From NCBI GenBank assembly GCA_903868545.1, contig CAIPVR010000112.1:1-42604 (forward strand): 42,604 nt of DNA, in the 5' to 3' direction. The notes below the pieces were generated by a model. It worked only from the letters and a program-made list of their open reading frames with translations. It had not been told where the DNA came from and searched no databases. The stretch comes from an uncultured Actinomycetes bacterium. GTDB taxonomy: Bacteria > Actinomycetota > Acidimicrobiia > Acidimicrobiales > Microtrichaceae. This document shows positions 8,034 through 16,173 of the stretch, piece by piece (the first letter of the stretch is position 1; each line of letters begins with the position of its first letter). Both the position numbers and the translations under genes were made by a program.

Positions 8034-9263
8034 GTGTGCGACACGCTGGTCACCCTCACCGACGACGGGGTGCTCTTCGCCAAGAACAGCGACCGGGAAC
8101 CGAACGAGAGCCAGTTCCTCGACTGGCAGCCCGCCCGCGACCACCGGCCCGGGGTGCCCCTGCGGTGCACCTGGACCACCATCGACCAGGTCGGACACAC
8201 CCACGGCGTGCTGCTCAGCCGACCGTGGTGGATCTGGGGCGCCGAGATGGGCGCCAACGAACACGGCGTGGTGATCGGCAACGAGGCCGTGTTCACCACC
8301 GCGGCCGAGGAGGAGCGGCCCGGGTTGATCGGCATGGACCTGCTGCGCCTCGGCCTGGAACGGGCGACGGACCGGCACGGCGCGGTGGAGGTGATCGTGT
8401 CGCTGCTCGAGCAGCACGGCCAGGGCGGAGCGTGCTCCGCCACCCGGCCGGGGTTCCGCTACGACAACTCCTTCCTCGTGGCCGACCCGTCGGGGGCGAC
8501 GGTCCTCGAGACGGCCGGGCGCCGTTGGGCCACCGAGGAGGTGTCGGGCACGGGACGGTCGATCTCGAACGGGCTCACCATCGCGGCCTTCGCCGCAGCG
8601 CACGCGGACCGGCTCCGGGGGCGGGTGGCCGCGTGCACAGTACGTCGGGCCCGCACGGAGGCCGCGGCCCGGGCCGCGGCGCCCGCCACGGGCCCCGCGG
8701 CGGTGGCGGCGCTCATCGACGCGCTCCGCGACCACGGCCCCGGGGGCCTGCCGCGCTACTCGCCGCTCAACGGCGCCCTCTCGGCCCCGTGCGCCCACCC
8801 CGGCGGCCTCCTCACCTCCACCCAGACCACGGCGAGCTGGGTGGCCGACCTCCGTGACGGCACCGACGGCGGCCGCCACTGGGTGACCGGCACCTCGGCC
8901 CCGTGCACGTCGCTCTTCAAGCCGGCCCGGGTGGGCGCCCCCGCCGACCTCGGCCCCACGCCCGGCGCCACCTTCGACCCGGCCACGGTGTGGTGGCGCC
9001 ACGAACCGCTGCACCGGGCCGTGATGGCCGACCCGGCGACGCTGCTCCCCCGGTACCGGCCCGAACGGGACCGCACCGAACGCTCCTGGCTGGCCGACCC
9101 TCCGGGCACGGCCGAGGCCTTCGCCGCGGCGGACGGGCTCACCGCTCGCTGGCGCGCCGACGTCGAGGCGGCGGGCCAGCCCGACCGTCGACCGGCCCTG
9201 GTGCGGCGGAAGTGGGCCGCATGGGACCGGACCGCCGGCCTCGGGGAGCGTGTGGCGCCGTGA
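8034..9263 (+). CDS. Secernin-like C69-family N-terminal nucleophile hydrolase
   Basis: 409 residues starting (M)CDTLVTLTDDGVLFAKNSDREPNESQ, the secernin/C69 dipeptidase hallmark. Cys2, exposed after Met removal, is the expected Ntn nucleophile, and KNSDR is the conserved oxyanion-region motif. Further secernin-like wording includes the EMGANEHGVVIGNEAVF and ISNGLTI segments. No signal peptide is seen, so it is cytoplasmic. Secernins and C69 enzymes hydrolyse peptide or amide bonds, but the substrate of this branch is unknown. The GTG start is certain in practice because it places Cys at position 2 and follows a -10 hexamer by 7 nt. Its stop overlaps the GTG of the amine oxidase (GTGA at 9260), suggesting that the two enzymes are made together. 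Confidence 0.85.
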   Translation: MCDTLVTLTDDGVLFAKNSDREPNESQFLDWQPARDHRPGVPLRCTWTTIDQVGHTHGVLLSRPWWIWGAEMGANEHGVVIGNEAVFTTAAEEERPGLIGMDLLRLGLERATDRHGAVEVIVSLLEQHGQGGACSATRPGFRYDNSFLVADPSGATVLETAGRRWATEEVSGTGRSISNGLTIAAFAAAHADRLRGRVAACTVRRARTEAAARAAAPATGPAAVAALIDALRDHGPGGLPRYSPLNGALSAPCAHPGGLLTSTQTTASWVADLRDGTDGGRHWVTGTSAPCTSLFKPARVGAPADLGPTPGATFDPATVWWRHEPLHRAVMADPATLLPRYRPERDRTERSWLADPPGTAEAFAAADGLTARWRADVEAAGQPDRRPALVRRKWAAWDRTAGLGERVAP

Positions 9264-10624
9264 GCGCGGGCCGGGTGGTGGTCGTCGGCGCCGGGCTCTC
9301 GGGCCTCGCCGCGGCGAGGGCCCTCGTGGCCGGCGGGGCCGAGGTGGTGGTGGTGGAGGCCCGCGACCGGGTGGGCGGACGGGTCGAGGGGGGTCGCACC
9401 GCCGACGGGGTGCCGGTCGAGCTCGGCGGCCAGTGGATCGGCCCCACGCAGAACCGCATGTACGAACTCGTGGGCGAGCTCGGGCTGCACACCTTCCCCA
9501 CCTGGAACCACGGCAGTCACGTGGTGCACCTGGGCGGCCGGGCGTCACGCATGGGCAGCGCCCGGGGGGCGGTGCCCCGCCTCGGCCCCTTCGCCCTCGC
9601 GGACCTCGCCCAGGGCCTCGCCCGGTTCGACCGGGCGGCGGGCCGGGTGCACCTCGAGGAGCCGTGGCGCACCCCCGGGGCCGGCGACCTCGACGGCCAG
9701 ACGTTCGAGACCTGGATCCGGCGGCACCTGCGCACGCCGCTCGGCCGGGCCTACTTCCGGATCGCCACCGAGGCGGTGTTCTCCGCGGAGTCGACCGACC
9801 TGTCGGCCCTGCACGCCCTCTTCTACGCCCGCTCCGGCACCGACCTCGAGACCCTGCTGTCGGTGGACCGGGGTGCCCAGCAGGACCGGATCACGGGCGG
9901 CTCGGTGCGCATCGCGGAGGCCATGGCCGCGGAGCTCGGCGACCGCGTCCGCCTGTCACGGCCGGTGCGTCGCATCGACCACGGTGCCGCGGTCCGCGTG
10001 CACATCGACGGTGACGGCGCTCCGGAGGTGCTCGACGCGGACCGGGTGGTGGTGACGCTGCCACCCACGCTCGCCGGACGGCTCGTCTACGCCCCCGCCC
10101 TGCCGTCGTGGCGGGACCAGCTCACCCAGCGGCTCCCCGCCGGGTCGGTCATCAAGCTCTGCTGCATCTACGACGAACCGTTCTGGCGCGCCGACGGACT
10201 CACCGGGCAGGCCGCGTCGGACGTCGGGCCGGTGAAGGTCACCTTCGACAACTCGCCGCCCGACGGCACGCCCGGCGTGCTGATGGGTTTCATGGAGGCC
10301 GACGACGGCCGCGAGTGGGCGCGACGCGGCCCCGGGGAACGGCGCGCCGCGGCGATCGAGTGCTTCGCCCGCTACTTCGGCCCCCGGGCCCGGCGGCCGA
10401 TCGAGTACCTCGAGCGCGACTGGATGGCCGAGGAGTACAGCCGCGGCTGCTACGGCGCCCACTTCACCCCGGGGGTGTGGACCTCGTACGGCCCGGCGCT
10501 CCGCGAGCCGGTCGGCCCGATCCACTGGGCCGGCGCCGAGTGCGCACCCGTGTGGAACGGCTACATGGAGGGCGCCGTCCGCTCGGGCGAGCAGGCCGCG
10601 GCCGACGTGCTGGCGCTGCTGTGA
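9260..10624 (+). CDS. Flavin monoamine oxidase family protein
   Basis: A 454-residue FAD enzyme. The Rossmann motif VVVVGAGLSGLAAARALVAGG lies at the very N-terminus and is followed by EARDRVGGRV and the LGGQWIGPTQNRM segment of monoamine/putrescine oxidases. The C-terminal FAD motif has the form IHWAGAECAPVWNGYMEGAV. Cys397, in RGCYGAHFTPG, aligns with the cysteine that covalently binds FAD in animal MAO. The likely reaction is oxidative deamination of a primary amine to an aldehyde with H2O2 and ammonia. Putrescine is an attractive substrate given the agmatine pathway at 14174-16173 and an aminobutyraldehyde-type dehydrogenase at 39970, but this is inference. The start overlaps the secernin stop and the stop overlaps the next GTG (10621). 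Confidence 0.88.
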   Translation: MSAGRVVVVGAGLSGLAAARALVAGGAEVVVVEARDRVGGRVEGGRTADGVPVELGGQWIGPTQNRMYELVGELGLHTFPTWNHGSHVVHLGGRASRMGSARGAVPRLGPFALADLAQGLARFDRAAGRVHLEEPWRTPGAGDLDGQTFETWIRRHLRTPLGRAYFRIATEAVFSAESTDLSALHALFYARSGTDLETLLSVDRGAQQDRITGGSVRIAEAMAAELGDRVRLSRPVRRIDHGAAVRVHIDGDGAPEVLDADRVVVTLPPTLAGRLVYAPALPSWRDQLTQRLPAGSVIKLCCIYDEPFWRADGLTGQAASDVGPVKVTFDNSPPDGTPGVLMGFMEADDGREWARRGPGERRAAAIECFARYFGPRARRPIEYLERDWMAEEYSRGCYGAHFTPGVWTSYGPALREPVGPIHWAGAECAPVWNGYMEGAVRSGEQAAADVLALL

Positions 10625-11222
10625 GCCACGACGCAGCACCGGGGCCGCGGTTCCTCACCGAGTTCGACCCGGCCTACGGCCGGTGCGTGGAACTCGGCCC
10701 CGACCTCCGGCGCGTCGTCGCCCGCAACCCCACGAAGCACACGGCGTGGGGCACCGGCACCTACCTGGTGGGCCGGGGCCGTGTGGTGGTGGTCGACCCG
10801 GGCCCGGCGATCGACGAGCACGTGGAGGCGGTCCTCGCCGCGGTGGAGGGCGAGACGGTCACCCACGTGCTGGTGACGCACACGCACGCCGACCACTCCC
10901 CCGCCACCGCGGCGCTGGTGGCGGCCACCGGGGCGGTCACCCACGGCTTCGGGCCGCACCCGGCCGGCGTCGACGGCGAGAGCTCCGGCGAGAGCTCCGG
11001 CGAGAGCTCCGGCGAGGGCTCCGGCGAGGAACACGGCGACCTCGGCGACTACGTGGCGAACCTGCGGCGGCTGCTCGACCGCGACGACGAGGTGTACCTC
11101 CCCGCGCACGGGCCGCCCGATCGGTCCTCGCCCACCTCCTGCACCTGCGGTCGACCGGCGCGGTGGAGGGCCCCGACCGGCACGGCCGGTGGCACCGGGC
11201 GACGCCGGTCAGCGGGGGGTGA
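10621..11222 (+). pseudogene. Metallo-beta-lactamase (LACTB2-like) gene with two internal deletions and a frameshift
   Basis: The N-terminal half is a good LACTB2-like hydrolase: GTGTYLVGRGRVVVVDPGPA, then THTHADHSPATAALVAATGA with the HxHxDH metal motif, up to FGPHPAG. The family then has about 70 residues with the second metal site (GHT histidine and GDHVM aspartate). Here these are replaced by about 18 residues of ESSG repeats encoded by 12-bp units (10975-11022). The family sequence resumes at GDLGDYVANLRRLLDRDDEVYLPAHGPP. A second segment of about 50 residues is missing at about 11120, and the C-terminal helix RSVLAHLLHLRSTGAVEG continues in the +1 frame to a stop at 11220-11222. Without the metal ligands the product should be inactive. 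The gene start overlaps the amine oxidase stop. Alternatives are recent decay or an assembly error. Confidence 0.75.
10975..11022 (+). repeat. 12-bp tandem repeat (three perfect copies plus one variant)
   Basis: GGCGAGAGCTCC occurs three times in a row (10975-11010), followed by GGCGAGGGCTCC (11011-11022) and a partial copy. It encodes GESS units exactly where the metallo-beta-lactamase gene lacks its second metal-binding segment. Confidence 0.95.
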
Positions 11223-12837
11223 GGGCCACGTCGTTGGCGGTGCCGGCGGCCCAGCGGAACTCGCTGCCCACCCTGGTGAGGCCGTCCGGGTAGTCGATGT
11301 CGGACAACCGGAACTGCACGTCGAGGGCGTCGGGCGTGGCCTCCAGGATGCCCACCCCGTGGCGCACCAGGTCGACGTAGCGGAAGCCGGGCCGGAGGTT
11401 CGACGCGGCCTGCGACACCGCGGCGCCGATGTCGTAGCCGGCGAGGTCGAACGCACGGGACGTGACGGAACCGCAGACGAACTCCTGGGCCACCACCGGG
11501 CTGGCCTCGTCGTCGAAGTCCACCTGCAGCGGCGCCTGCCAGAACGAGTGGATGTCGCCGGTGACGAAGGCCGTGTTCGCCACCCCCTCGTCGTGCAGGA
11601 ACGACATCACGAGGTCGCGCTCCCACTGGTAGCCGTCCCACGCGTCGGGGTTGAACCAGATGCCGCCGTGCTTGGGGATGTCGGGGTTGGCGGCCCGCAG
11701 GAACGGCTCGTCGAGGTCCAGGAGCCGCACCGGGGCGATCATCTCCTGGTTGCCCACGACCTTCCAGCGCACCCCGTCCTGCTGCGCGGCGCCGAGGCCG
11801 TCGAGGTACCACTCGCGCTGTGCGGCGCCCAGCAACGTGCGCCCCACGTCGTGGATCTCCCGGCCCGGGGGCACGAGCGAGTTGGTGAGCGACCCCTTGC
11901 CGCCGTCGGGCTGCTGGTCGCGGTACTGCCGGGCGTCGGGCAGCGTGAGGTCGACCAGGTTCCCCCACCGGACCCGGCGGTAGATGCGGGTACCGTCGAT
12001 CGGCCACACCGGCTGGTACTCGAACCACGCCCGGTAGGCGTCGGCGGCCCGCTGCGGGTTCTCCAGGATCGTGACCCGGCTGCAGTCGTTGACGAACTCG
12101 TGGTCGTCCCACACCGGCGCGAAGGCGTGCGCAGCGTGCGCGGCACGCAGGTCGGGGTCGGAACGGTAGGCCCGGTACTTGGCCCGGTAGGTGGCCAGGT
12201 CGGTGGCCGGGCCCACGCCGTCGCGGCGCAGGTCGAACGGACCGACGAACGAGCCGGACTCGTAGATGTAGTCACCGAGGTGGACCACCGCGTCGAGGTC
12301 GAGCGCCGCCACGTCGCGCCACGCCGTGTACCACCCCGACGGGTAGTTCTGGCAGCTCGCGATCGCCAGGCGCACCCGCGCCGGCGACGAGCCCGGCGCG
12401 GCCGGTGTGCGGGTGCGGCCCACGGGGCTGCGGCGGCCGTCGACGGTGAAGCGGTACCAGTGGGTGGTGCCCGGTGCGAGCCCCTCGGCGAGCACCTTGA
12501 CGCACCCGTCGCGACCCGGCTCCGCGGCGGCCGTCCCCGACGCCACCACCGTGGCGAAGCCCGGGTCGGTGGCCACCTCCCACGCGGTCGGCACCGACGA
12601 CGTGGCACCGGGGGCCACCCGGGTCCAGAGCACCTGCGCGGTGGGGGTGTGCAGTCCGCTCGCCACCCCGCAGTCGAACACCGGGTCCACCGGGGTCCCC
12701 GGCGCCGGGAGCGTGGTGGTGGGCATCCCCGGCGTCCCCGGGGTGCACGAGGCCAACCACGACGCGCCGGCGACGCCGGCCGCGCCGTAGGCGCCGAACT
12801 TCAGGAACGAACGTCGGTCCGTGTTGCGACCCGCCAT
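11209..12837 (-). CDS. PhoD-family alkaline phosphatase, Tat-exported lipoprotein
   Basis: 542 residues. The N-terminus has a Tat motif (DRRSFLKF), a hydrophobic segment and a lipobox LASC ending at Cys31, so the protein is probably exported folded and lipid-anchored. An N-terminal PhoD beta-sandwich domain (about 50-145, FDCGVASGLHTPTAQVLWTR) precedes the metallophosphatase domain with HLGDYIYE, PVWDDHEFVND and VTGDIHSFW, the Fe/Ca-binding motifs of PhoD phosphodiesterase/phosphatases that release phosphate from organic phosphoesters. The ATG at 12837 is preceded by a GAGGGAGA ribosome-binding site. Its 3' end overlaps the 3' end of the metallo-beta-lactamase frame by 14 bases. No PHO-type operator was recognised. 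Confidence 0.92.
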   Translation of the reverse strand: MAGRNTDRRSFLKFGAYGAAGVAGASWLASCTPGTPGMPTTTLPAPGTPVDPVFDCGVASGLHTPTAQVLWTRVAPGATSSVPTAWEVATDPGFATVVASGTAAAEPGRDGCVKVLAEGLAPGTTHWYRFTVDGRRSPVGRTRTPAAPGSSPARVRLAIASCQNYPSGWYTAWRDVAALDLDAVVHLGDYIYESGSFVGPFDLRRDGVGPATDLATYRAKYRAYRSDPDLRAAHAAHAFAPVWDDHEFVNDCSRVTILENPQRAADAYRAWFEYQPVWPIDGTRIYRRVRWGNLVDLTLPDARQYRDQQPDGGKGSLTNSLVPPGREIHDVGRTLLGAAQREWYLDGLGAAQQDGVRWKVVGNQEMIAPVRLLDLDEPFLRAANPDIPKHGGIWFNPDAWDGYQWERDLVMSFLHDEGVANTAFVTGDIHSFWQAPLQVDFDDEASPVVAQEFVCGSVTSRAFDLAGYDIGAAVSQAASNLRPGFRYVDLVRHGVGILEATPDALDVQFRLSDIDYPDGLTRVGSEFRWAAGTANDVALTPR

Positions 12838-12878
12838 GATGTCTCCCTCTCCCCGGTCGCCCACCGGGTCCAGCGCCC

Positions 12879-14111
12879 TCAGTGTAGGAGGGGACGTGGG
12901 GGCCGGGAAACGGGCACATCGCCCTCCCCGGCCGCCCGGCCCCGAGCGTGGAGCGCCAGGGCACCTCCGAGCGCCGCGAGCACCAGGACCGACACCCCGG
13001 TGAAGACCACCACGGGCCCGGCCGCGGCGTAGACGACGGGCGCCAGCAGGGCCATCGAGGCGGCGCCCACCTGGCTCACGGCGTTCGACAGGCCCTGTCC
13101 GGCTGCCACCTCCCCGGGCCCGCACGCCCGCAGCATCGCCGCCTGCACCGACGGGTTGGCCACCGCACCGGGGAAGCCCTCGAGCAGGGCCAGCGCGGTG
13201 ATCACGTACGGCCAGGGCACCACGCCGTAGAGCGCGGTGATCGCGGCGAGCAGCACGAGCGCCACGGCCGCGGCCCGGACGGGGCCGACGCGGTCGGCGA
13301 TGCGCCCACCACGCGGGGACAGGAGCACCACCGGGAGGGAGTAGAGCGTGAGGCCCACGCCGATCAGCACCGTGCCGGCGCCCCGGTCGGTGAGGTAGCG
13401 CGACCACAGGGCGTCGTACAGGCCGACCGGCAGGAACGCCGCGAGGCCGAGCAACGCCGCGGCCGCCACCGGCGGCCGGGCGAGCATCGCCACCGACGCG
13501 AGCGGCGACCGCGGCGCCTCGTCCACGGGAACCGCGGGCAGGCGGGCCCGCGCGATCCACACCGCCATCGCGAGCGTCACGGCGCCGACGGCGACGAAGG
13601 GGAGCCACAGCCCGACCAGCGCGGTGAGGCCGGCGCCCAACACGGGACCCGACAGGAAGCCCCCCACCTCTGCGCTGGCCAGCATCCCGAGGCGCCGCCC
13701 GCCCTGCCGCGGGTCGCCGGCGGTCGCGATCTTGCGCGCCGCGGGGAGGTACACGCCCGCTCCCAGGCCCTCGAGCGATCGGGCGGCCACGAACTGCCAC
13801 AGTTCGGTGGCCCGGGCGAACCAGAACAGGGCCGCGGCCGCGGCCACCAGACCCGCCACCATCAGCGCCCGGGCGTGGCCGCGGTCGGCGAGCCGGGCGA
13901 GCCCGAGGCCCGCCACCAGCGCGGTCAGGAACGACGCCCCGCTGATGAGGCCGAGGCCGAGTGCCGAGAACCCGTAGCGGTCCTGGAACTCGGCCAGCAG
14001 TGGGAACACGAGGCCCACCCCGGCCCCGAGGGCTCCGGCGGCCACGAGGATCGGGGTCATCGACACCCGGGCGGGCGCTGGCGCGCCGGACGCGGGAGCC
14101 GTGGGGTGCAT
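12879..14111 (-). CDS. Major facilitator superfamily transporter (12 helices)
   Basis: A 410-residue MFS protein with about twelve hydrophobic segments. The loop between helices 2 and 3 reads GLARLADRGHARALMVAG, a variant of the MFS motif A, and the equivalent loop of the second half is GGRIADRVGPVRAAA. Drug or metabolite efflux is the usual annotation for this type, but the substrate is unknown. ATG 14111 was chosen because upstream residues are polar and non-conserved. No Shine-Dalgarno is seen. The gene is divergent from agmatine deiminase across 62 bp and lies 41 bp upstream of PhoD on the same strand. Confidence 0.85.
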   Translation of the reverse strand: MHPTAPASGAPAPARVSMTPILVAAGALGAGVGLVFPLLAEFQDRYGFSALGLGLISGASFLTALVAGLGLARLADRGHARALMVAGLVAAAAALFWFARATELWQFVAARSLEGLGAGVYLPAARKIATAGDPRQGGRRLGMLASAEVGGFLSGPVLGAGLTALVGLWLPFVAVGAVTLAMAVWIARARLPAVPVDEAPRSPLASVAMLARPPVAAAALLGLAAFLPVGLYDALWSRYLTDRGAGTVLIGVGLTLYSLPVVLLSPRGGRIADRVGPVRAAAVALVLLAAITALYGVVPWPYVITALALLEGFPGAVANPSVQAAMLRACGPGEVAAGQGLSNAVSQVGAASMALLAPVVYAAAGPVVVFTGVSVLVLAALGGALALHARGRAAGEGDVPVSRPPRPLLH

Positions 14112-14173
14112 GTCCGCATGGTCGCACCCGTCACGGCTCCGGGCCCGACCCATTTCCGCCAGACTTGGCCCCG

Positions 14174-15217
14174 ATGGACCCCGCAGCCGCCGCGGCCACC
14201 CCGCTGCGCATGCCCGCCGAGTGGGAACCCCACGAGCGGACCCTCATCTGCTGGCCCACCCGCGACCCGATCTGGGGCCCGCTGCGGGCCCGGGCCTGCG
14301 AGGACCACGCCACCATCGCCCGCACCATCGCCGAGTTCGAACCGGTGACCGTGATCGCCCCGCCGTCGAGGGCGGAGGAGGCCGCCGCCGCGTGCGGGCC
14401 GGCGGTGGAGGTGGAGGAACTGCCGATCGACGACAGCTGGGCCCGCGACTCCGGCCCGTTGTCGGTGCTGGACGACCACCGCCGCCGCGTGGTGCTCGAC
14501 GTGACGTTCAACGCCTGGGGCCGGAAGTTCGAGCCCTTCGCCGACGACGCCGCCCTCGCCCGCCGGTGGGCCGAACGCCACGGCGAGCCGGTGGTCGACG
14601 AGCCCATGGTCCTGGAGGGTGGCGCCCTCACCGTCGACGGCGCCGGCACGCTCGTGACCACCGAGCAGTGCCTGCTGCACCCGAACCGCAACCCGACGAT
14701 GACGAGGGCCGCGATCGAGGACGTGCTGCGACGCCGGCTCGGCGCCGAACGGACCGTGTGGGTGCCCCACGGCCTGGTGGACGACCACGACACCGACGGC
14801 CATGTCGACAACGTCGCCGCCTTCGCCCGGGCGGGGCTGGTGCTGGCCCAGTGCTGCGACGACCCCGCCGAGGCCGACCACGAGCGGCTCGCGGTCAACG
14901 TGCGGTGCCTGCGCGGCGCCCCCGACGCCCGGGGCGAGCCGATCGAGGTCCTGGAGGTGCCGGTGCTGCCCTTCGCCCGCATCGACGGCCGCCGGGTACC
15001 GGTGCCGTACCTGAACCTGTACGTGTGCAACGGCGGCGTGGTGGTGCCGGTGTGCGGGCACGCCGCCGACGACGAGGTCCTCGACCTGGTCGGCTCGGTG
15101 TTCCCCGGCCGGCGGGTGGTGGGCGTGCCCGGCGAGGTGCTGGCCTACGGCGGCGGCGGGCCCCACTGCATCACCCAGCAGGTGCCGGCGGCCCCGGGCG
15201 GCGGAGCCGCGGCGTGA
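14174..15217 (+). CDS. aguA: Agmatine deiminase
   Basis: 347 residues of the agmatine deiminase/peptidylarginine deiminase fold. Conserved blocks are MPAEWEPHERTLICWP at the start, DDSWARDSGP, LEGGALTVDGAGTL, GLVDDHDTDGHVDN and the C-terminal catalytic loop GGGGPHCITQQ with Cys332. The enzyme converts agmatine to N-carbamoylputrescine and ammonia. The next gene encodes the enzyme that uses this product and overlaps by 4 bases (GTGA at 15214), which strongly supports the substrate call. No ribosome-binding site precedes ATG 14174; CAGACT (14160-14165), 8 nt upstream, could be a weak leaderless -10. Four genes from here to 18435 are overlapping or coupled. Confidence 0.93.
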   Translation: MDPAAAAATPLRMPAEWEPHERTLICWPTRDPIWGPLRARACEDHATIARTIAEFEPVTVIAPPSRAEEAAAACGPAVEVEELPIDDSWARDSGPLSVLDDHRRRVVLDVTFNAWGRKFEPFADDAALARRWAERHGEPVVDEPMVLEGGALTVDGAGTLVTTEQCLLHPNRNPTMTRAAIEDVLRRRLGAERTVWVPHGLVDDHDTDGHVDNVAAFARAGLVLAQCCDDPAEADHERLAVNVRCLRGAPDARGEPIEVLEVPVLPFARIDGRRVPVPYLNLYVCNGGVVVPVCGHAADDEVLDLVGSVFPGRRVVGVPGEVLAYGGGGPHCITQQVPAAPGGGAAA

Positions 15218-16173
15218 TCCCGGTCCTGGTTGCCGACGGCCCGGCGGCGTCACCGGCGCGCACCCGGCCACCCGAGCGGACCCCCTGGCGGGTGGGTGCC
15301 GTGCAACACCGGTGGCACCCCGACCCCGACGAGCACGCCGCGGCGCTCGCCGACGGGGTGGCCGCCGCCGCCGGCGAGGGTGCCCGCCTCGTGTGCCTGC
15401 AGGAGCTGACGCTGTCGCCCTACTTCGCCGCGGTGGAGGGCGGGCCCCCGGCCGTGGGGGCCGAGCCGGAACCTCTCGAGGACGGCCCGACGGTCGCGCT
15501 GGTCTCGGAACTGTCGCGCCGCCACGGGGTGTTCGTCTCCGCGTCGCTGTGGGAGGCGGACCCGGCCGTGGCGCCGCGGGGGTGGAACACGGCCGTCTGC
15601 ACCGCACCCGACGGCTCACTCGTGGCCCGCACCCGCAAGCTGCACATCCCCGTCACCGCCGGCTACCGGGAGGACCGCTACTTCCCCCCGGGCGACGGCG
15701 GCTTCCCGGTGGTGCCCGTGGAGTCCACCCGGGTGGGGTTCCCCACGTGCTGGGACCAGTGGTTCCCCGAACTGGCCCGGGTCTACGCGCTCGCCGGCGC
15801 CGAGGTGCTCGTGTACCCCACCGCCATCGGTTCCGAGCCCGACCATCCCGGCTTCGACACCGAGCCGCTGTGGGAACGGGTCATCACCGCGAACGGGATC
15901 GCGAACGGCACGTTCATGGTGGCGGTCAACCGGGTGGGCACCGAGCGGGTGGACCCCGAGGCGCCGGAGCTCGCCTTCTACGGCTCGTCGTTCATCAGCG
16001 ACCCGTACGGGCGGGTGCTCGTGCAGGCACCCCGGGACGAACCGGCGGTGATCGTCGCCGATCTCGACCTCGACGCCCGCCGCGACTGGCTGGAACTGTT
16101 CCCGTTCCTGTCGACCCGGCGGCCCGACGCCTACGGTGGCCTCGTGGAGGAAAGGCCCCCGGGATGGGGTTGA
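15214..16173 (+). CDS. aguB: N-carbamoylputrescine amidase (nitrilase superfamily)
   Basis: 319 residues. The catalytic triad of the nitrilase superfamily is visible: Glu64 in CLQELTLSPYF, Lys142 in RKLHIP and Cys179 in FPTCWDQWFPE. The segments LQELTLSPYF and GFDTEPLWERVITANGIANG are typical of plant/bacterial AguB, which hydrolyses N-carbamoylputrescine to putrescine, CO2 and ammonia. An extra N-terminal tail of about 24 residues precedes the domain; a later start cannot be excluded, but the GTG at 15214 overlaps the aguA stop. Its stop lies 7 bases inside egtB, which starts at ATG 16164. The putrescine made could feed the amine oxidase at 9260-10624 and the aldehyde dehydrogenase at 39970. 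Confidence 0.92.
   Translation: MIPVLVADGPAASPARTRPPERTPWRVGAVQHRWHPDPDEHAAALADGVAAAAGEGARLVCLQELTLSPYFAAVEGGPPAVGAEPEPLEDGPTVALVSELSRRHGVFVSASLWEADPAVAPRGWNTAVCTAPDGSLVARTRKLHIPVTAGYREDRYFPPGDGGFPVVPVESTRVGFPTCWDQWFPELARVYALAGAEVLVYPTAIGSEPDHPGFDTEPLWERVITANGIANGTFMVAVNRVGTERVDPEAPELAFYGSSFISDPYGRVLVQAPRDEPAVIVADLDLDARRDWLELFPFLSTRRPDAYGGLVEERPPGWG

Noticed and set aside
8034-9263. Secernin-like protein as EgtC (gamma-glutamyl hercynylcysteine sulfoxide amidohydrolase)
   Set aside because: Both are Cys2 Ntn hydrolases, but EgtC has class II glutamine amidotransferase motifs, whereas this has secernin KNSDR and related blocks. It is also not adjacent to egtBD.
11110-11130. Programmed frameshift in the metallo-beta-lactamase gene
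   Set aside because: No slippery heptamer or stimulatory structure was seen, and about 50 family residues are missing at the same point. Deletion explains it better.
10108-13032. A 974-codon plus-strand open frame
   Set aside because: Only its 10621-11118 part resembles a protein family. The rest runs antisense to PhoD and the MFS gene without motifs.
11209-14127. A 972-codon open frame on the minus strand across two genes
   Set aside because: Only 11209-12837 is a real protein (PhoD). The upstream part is antisense-frame noise within the MFS gene, which has its own well-supported frame.
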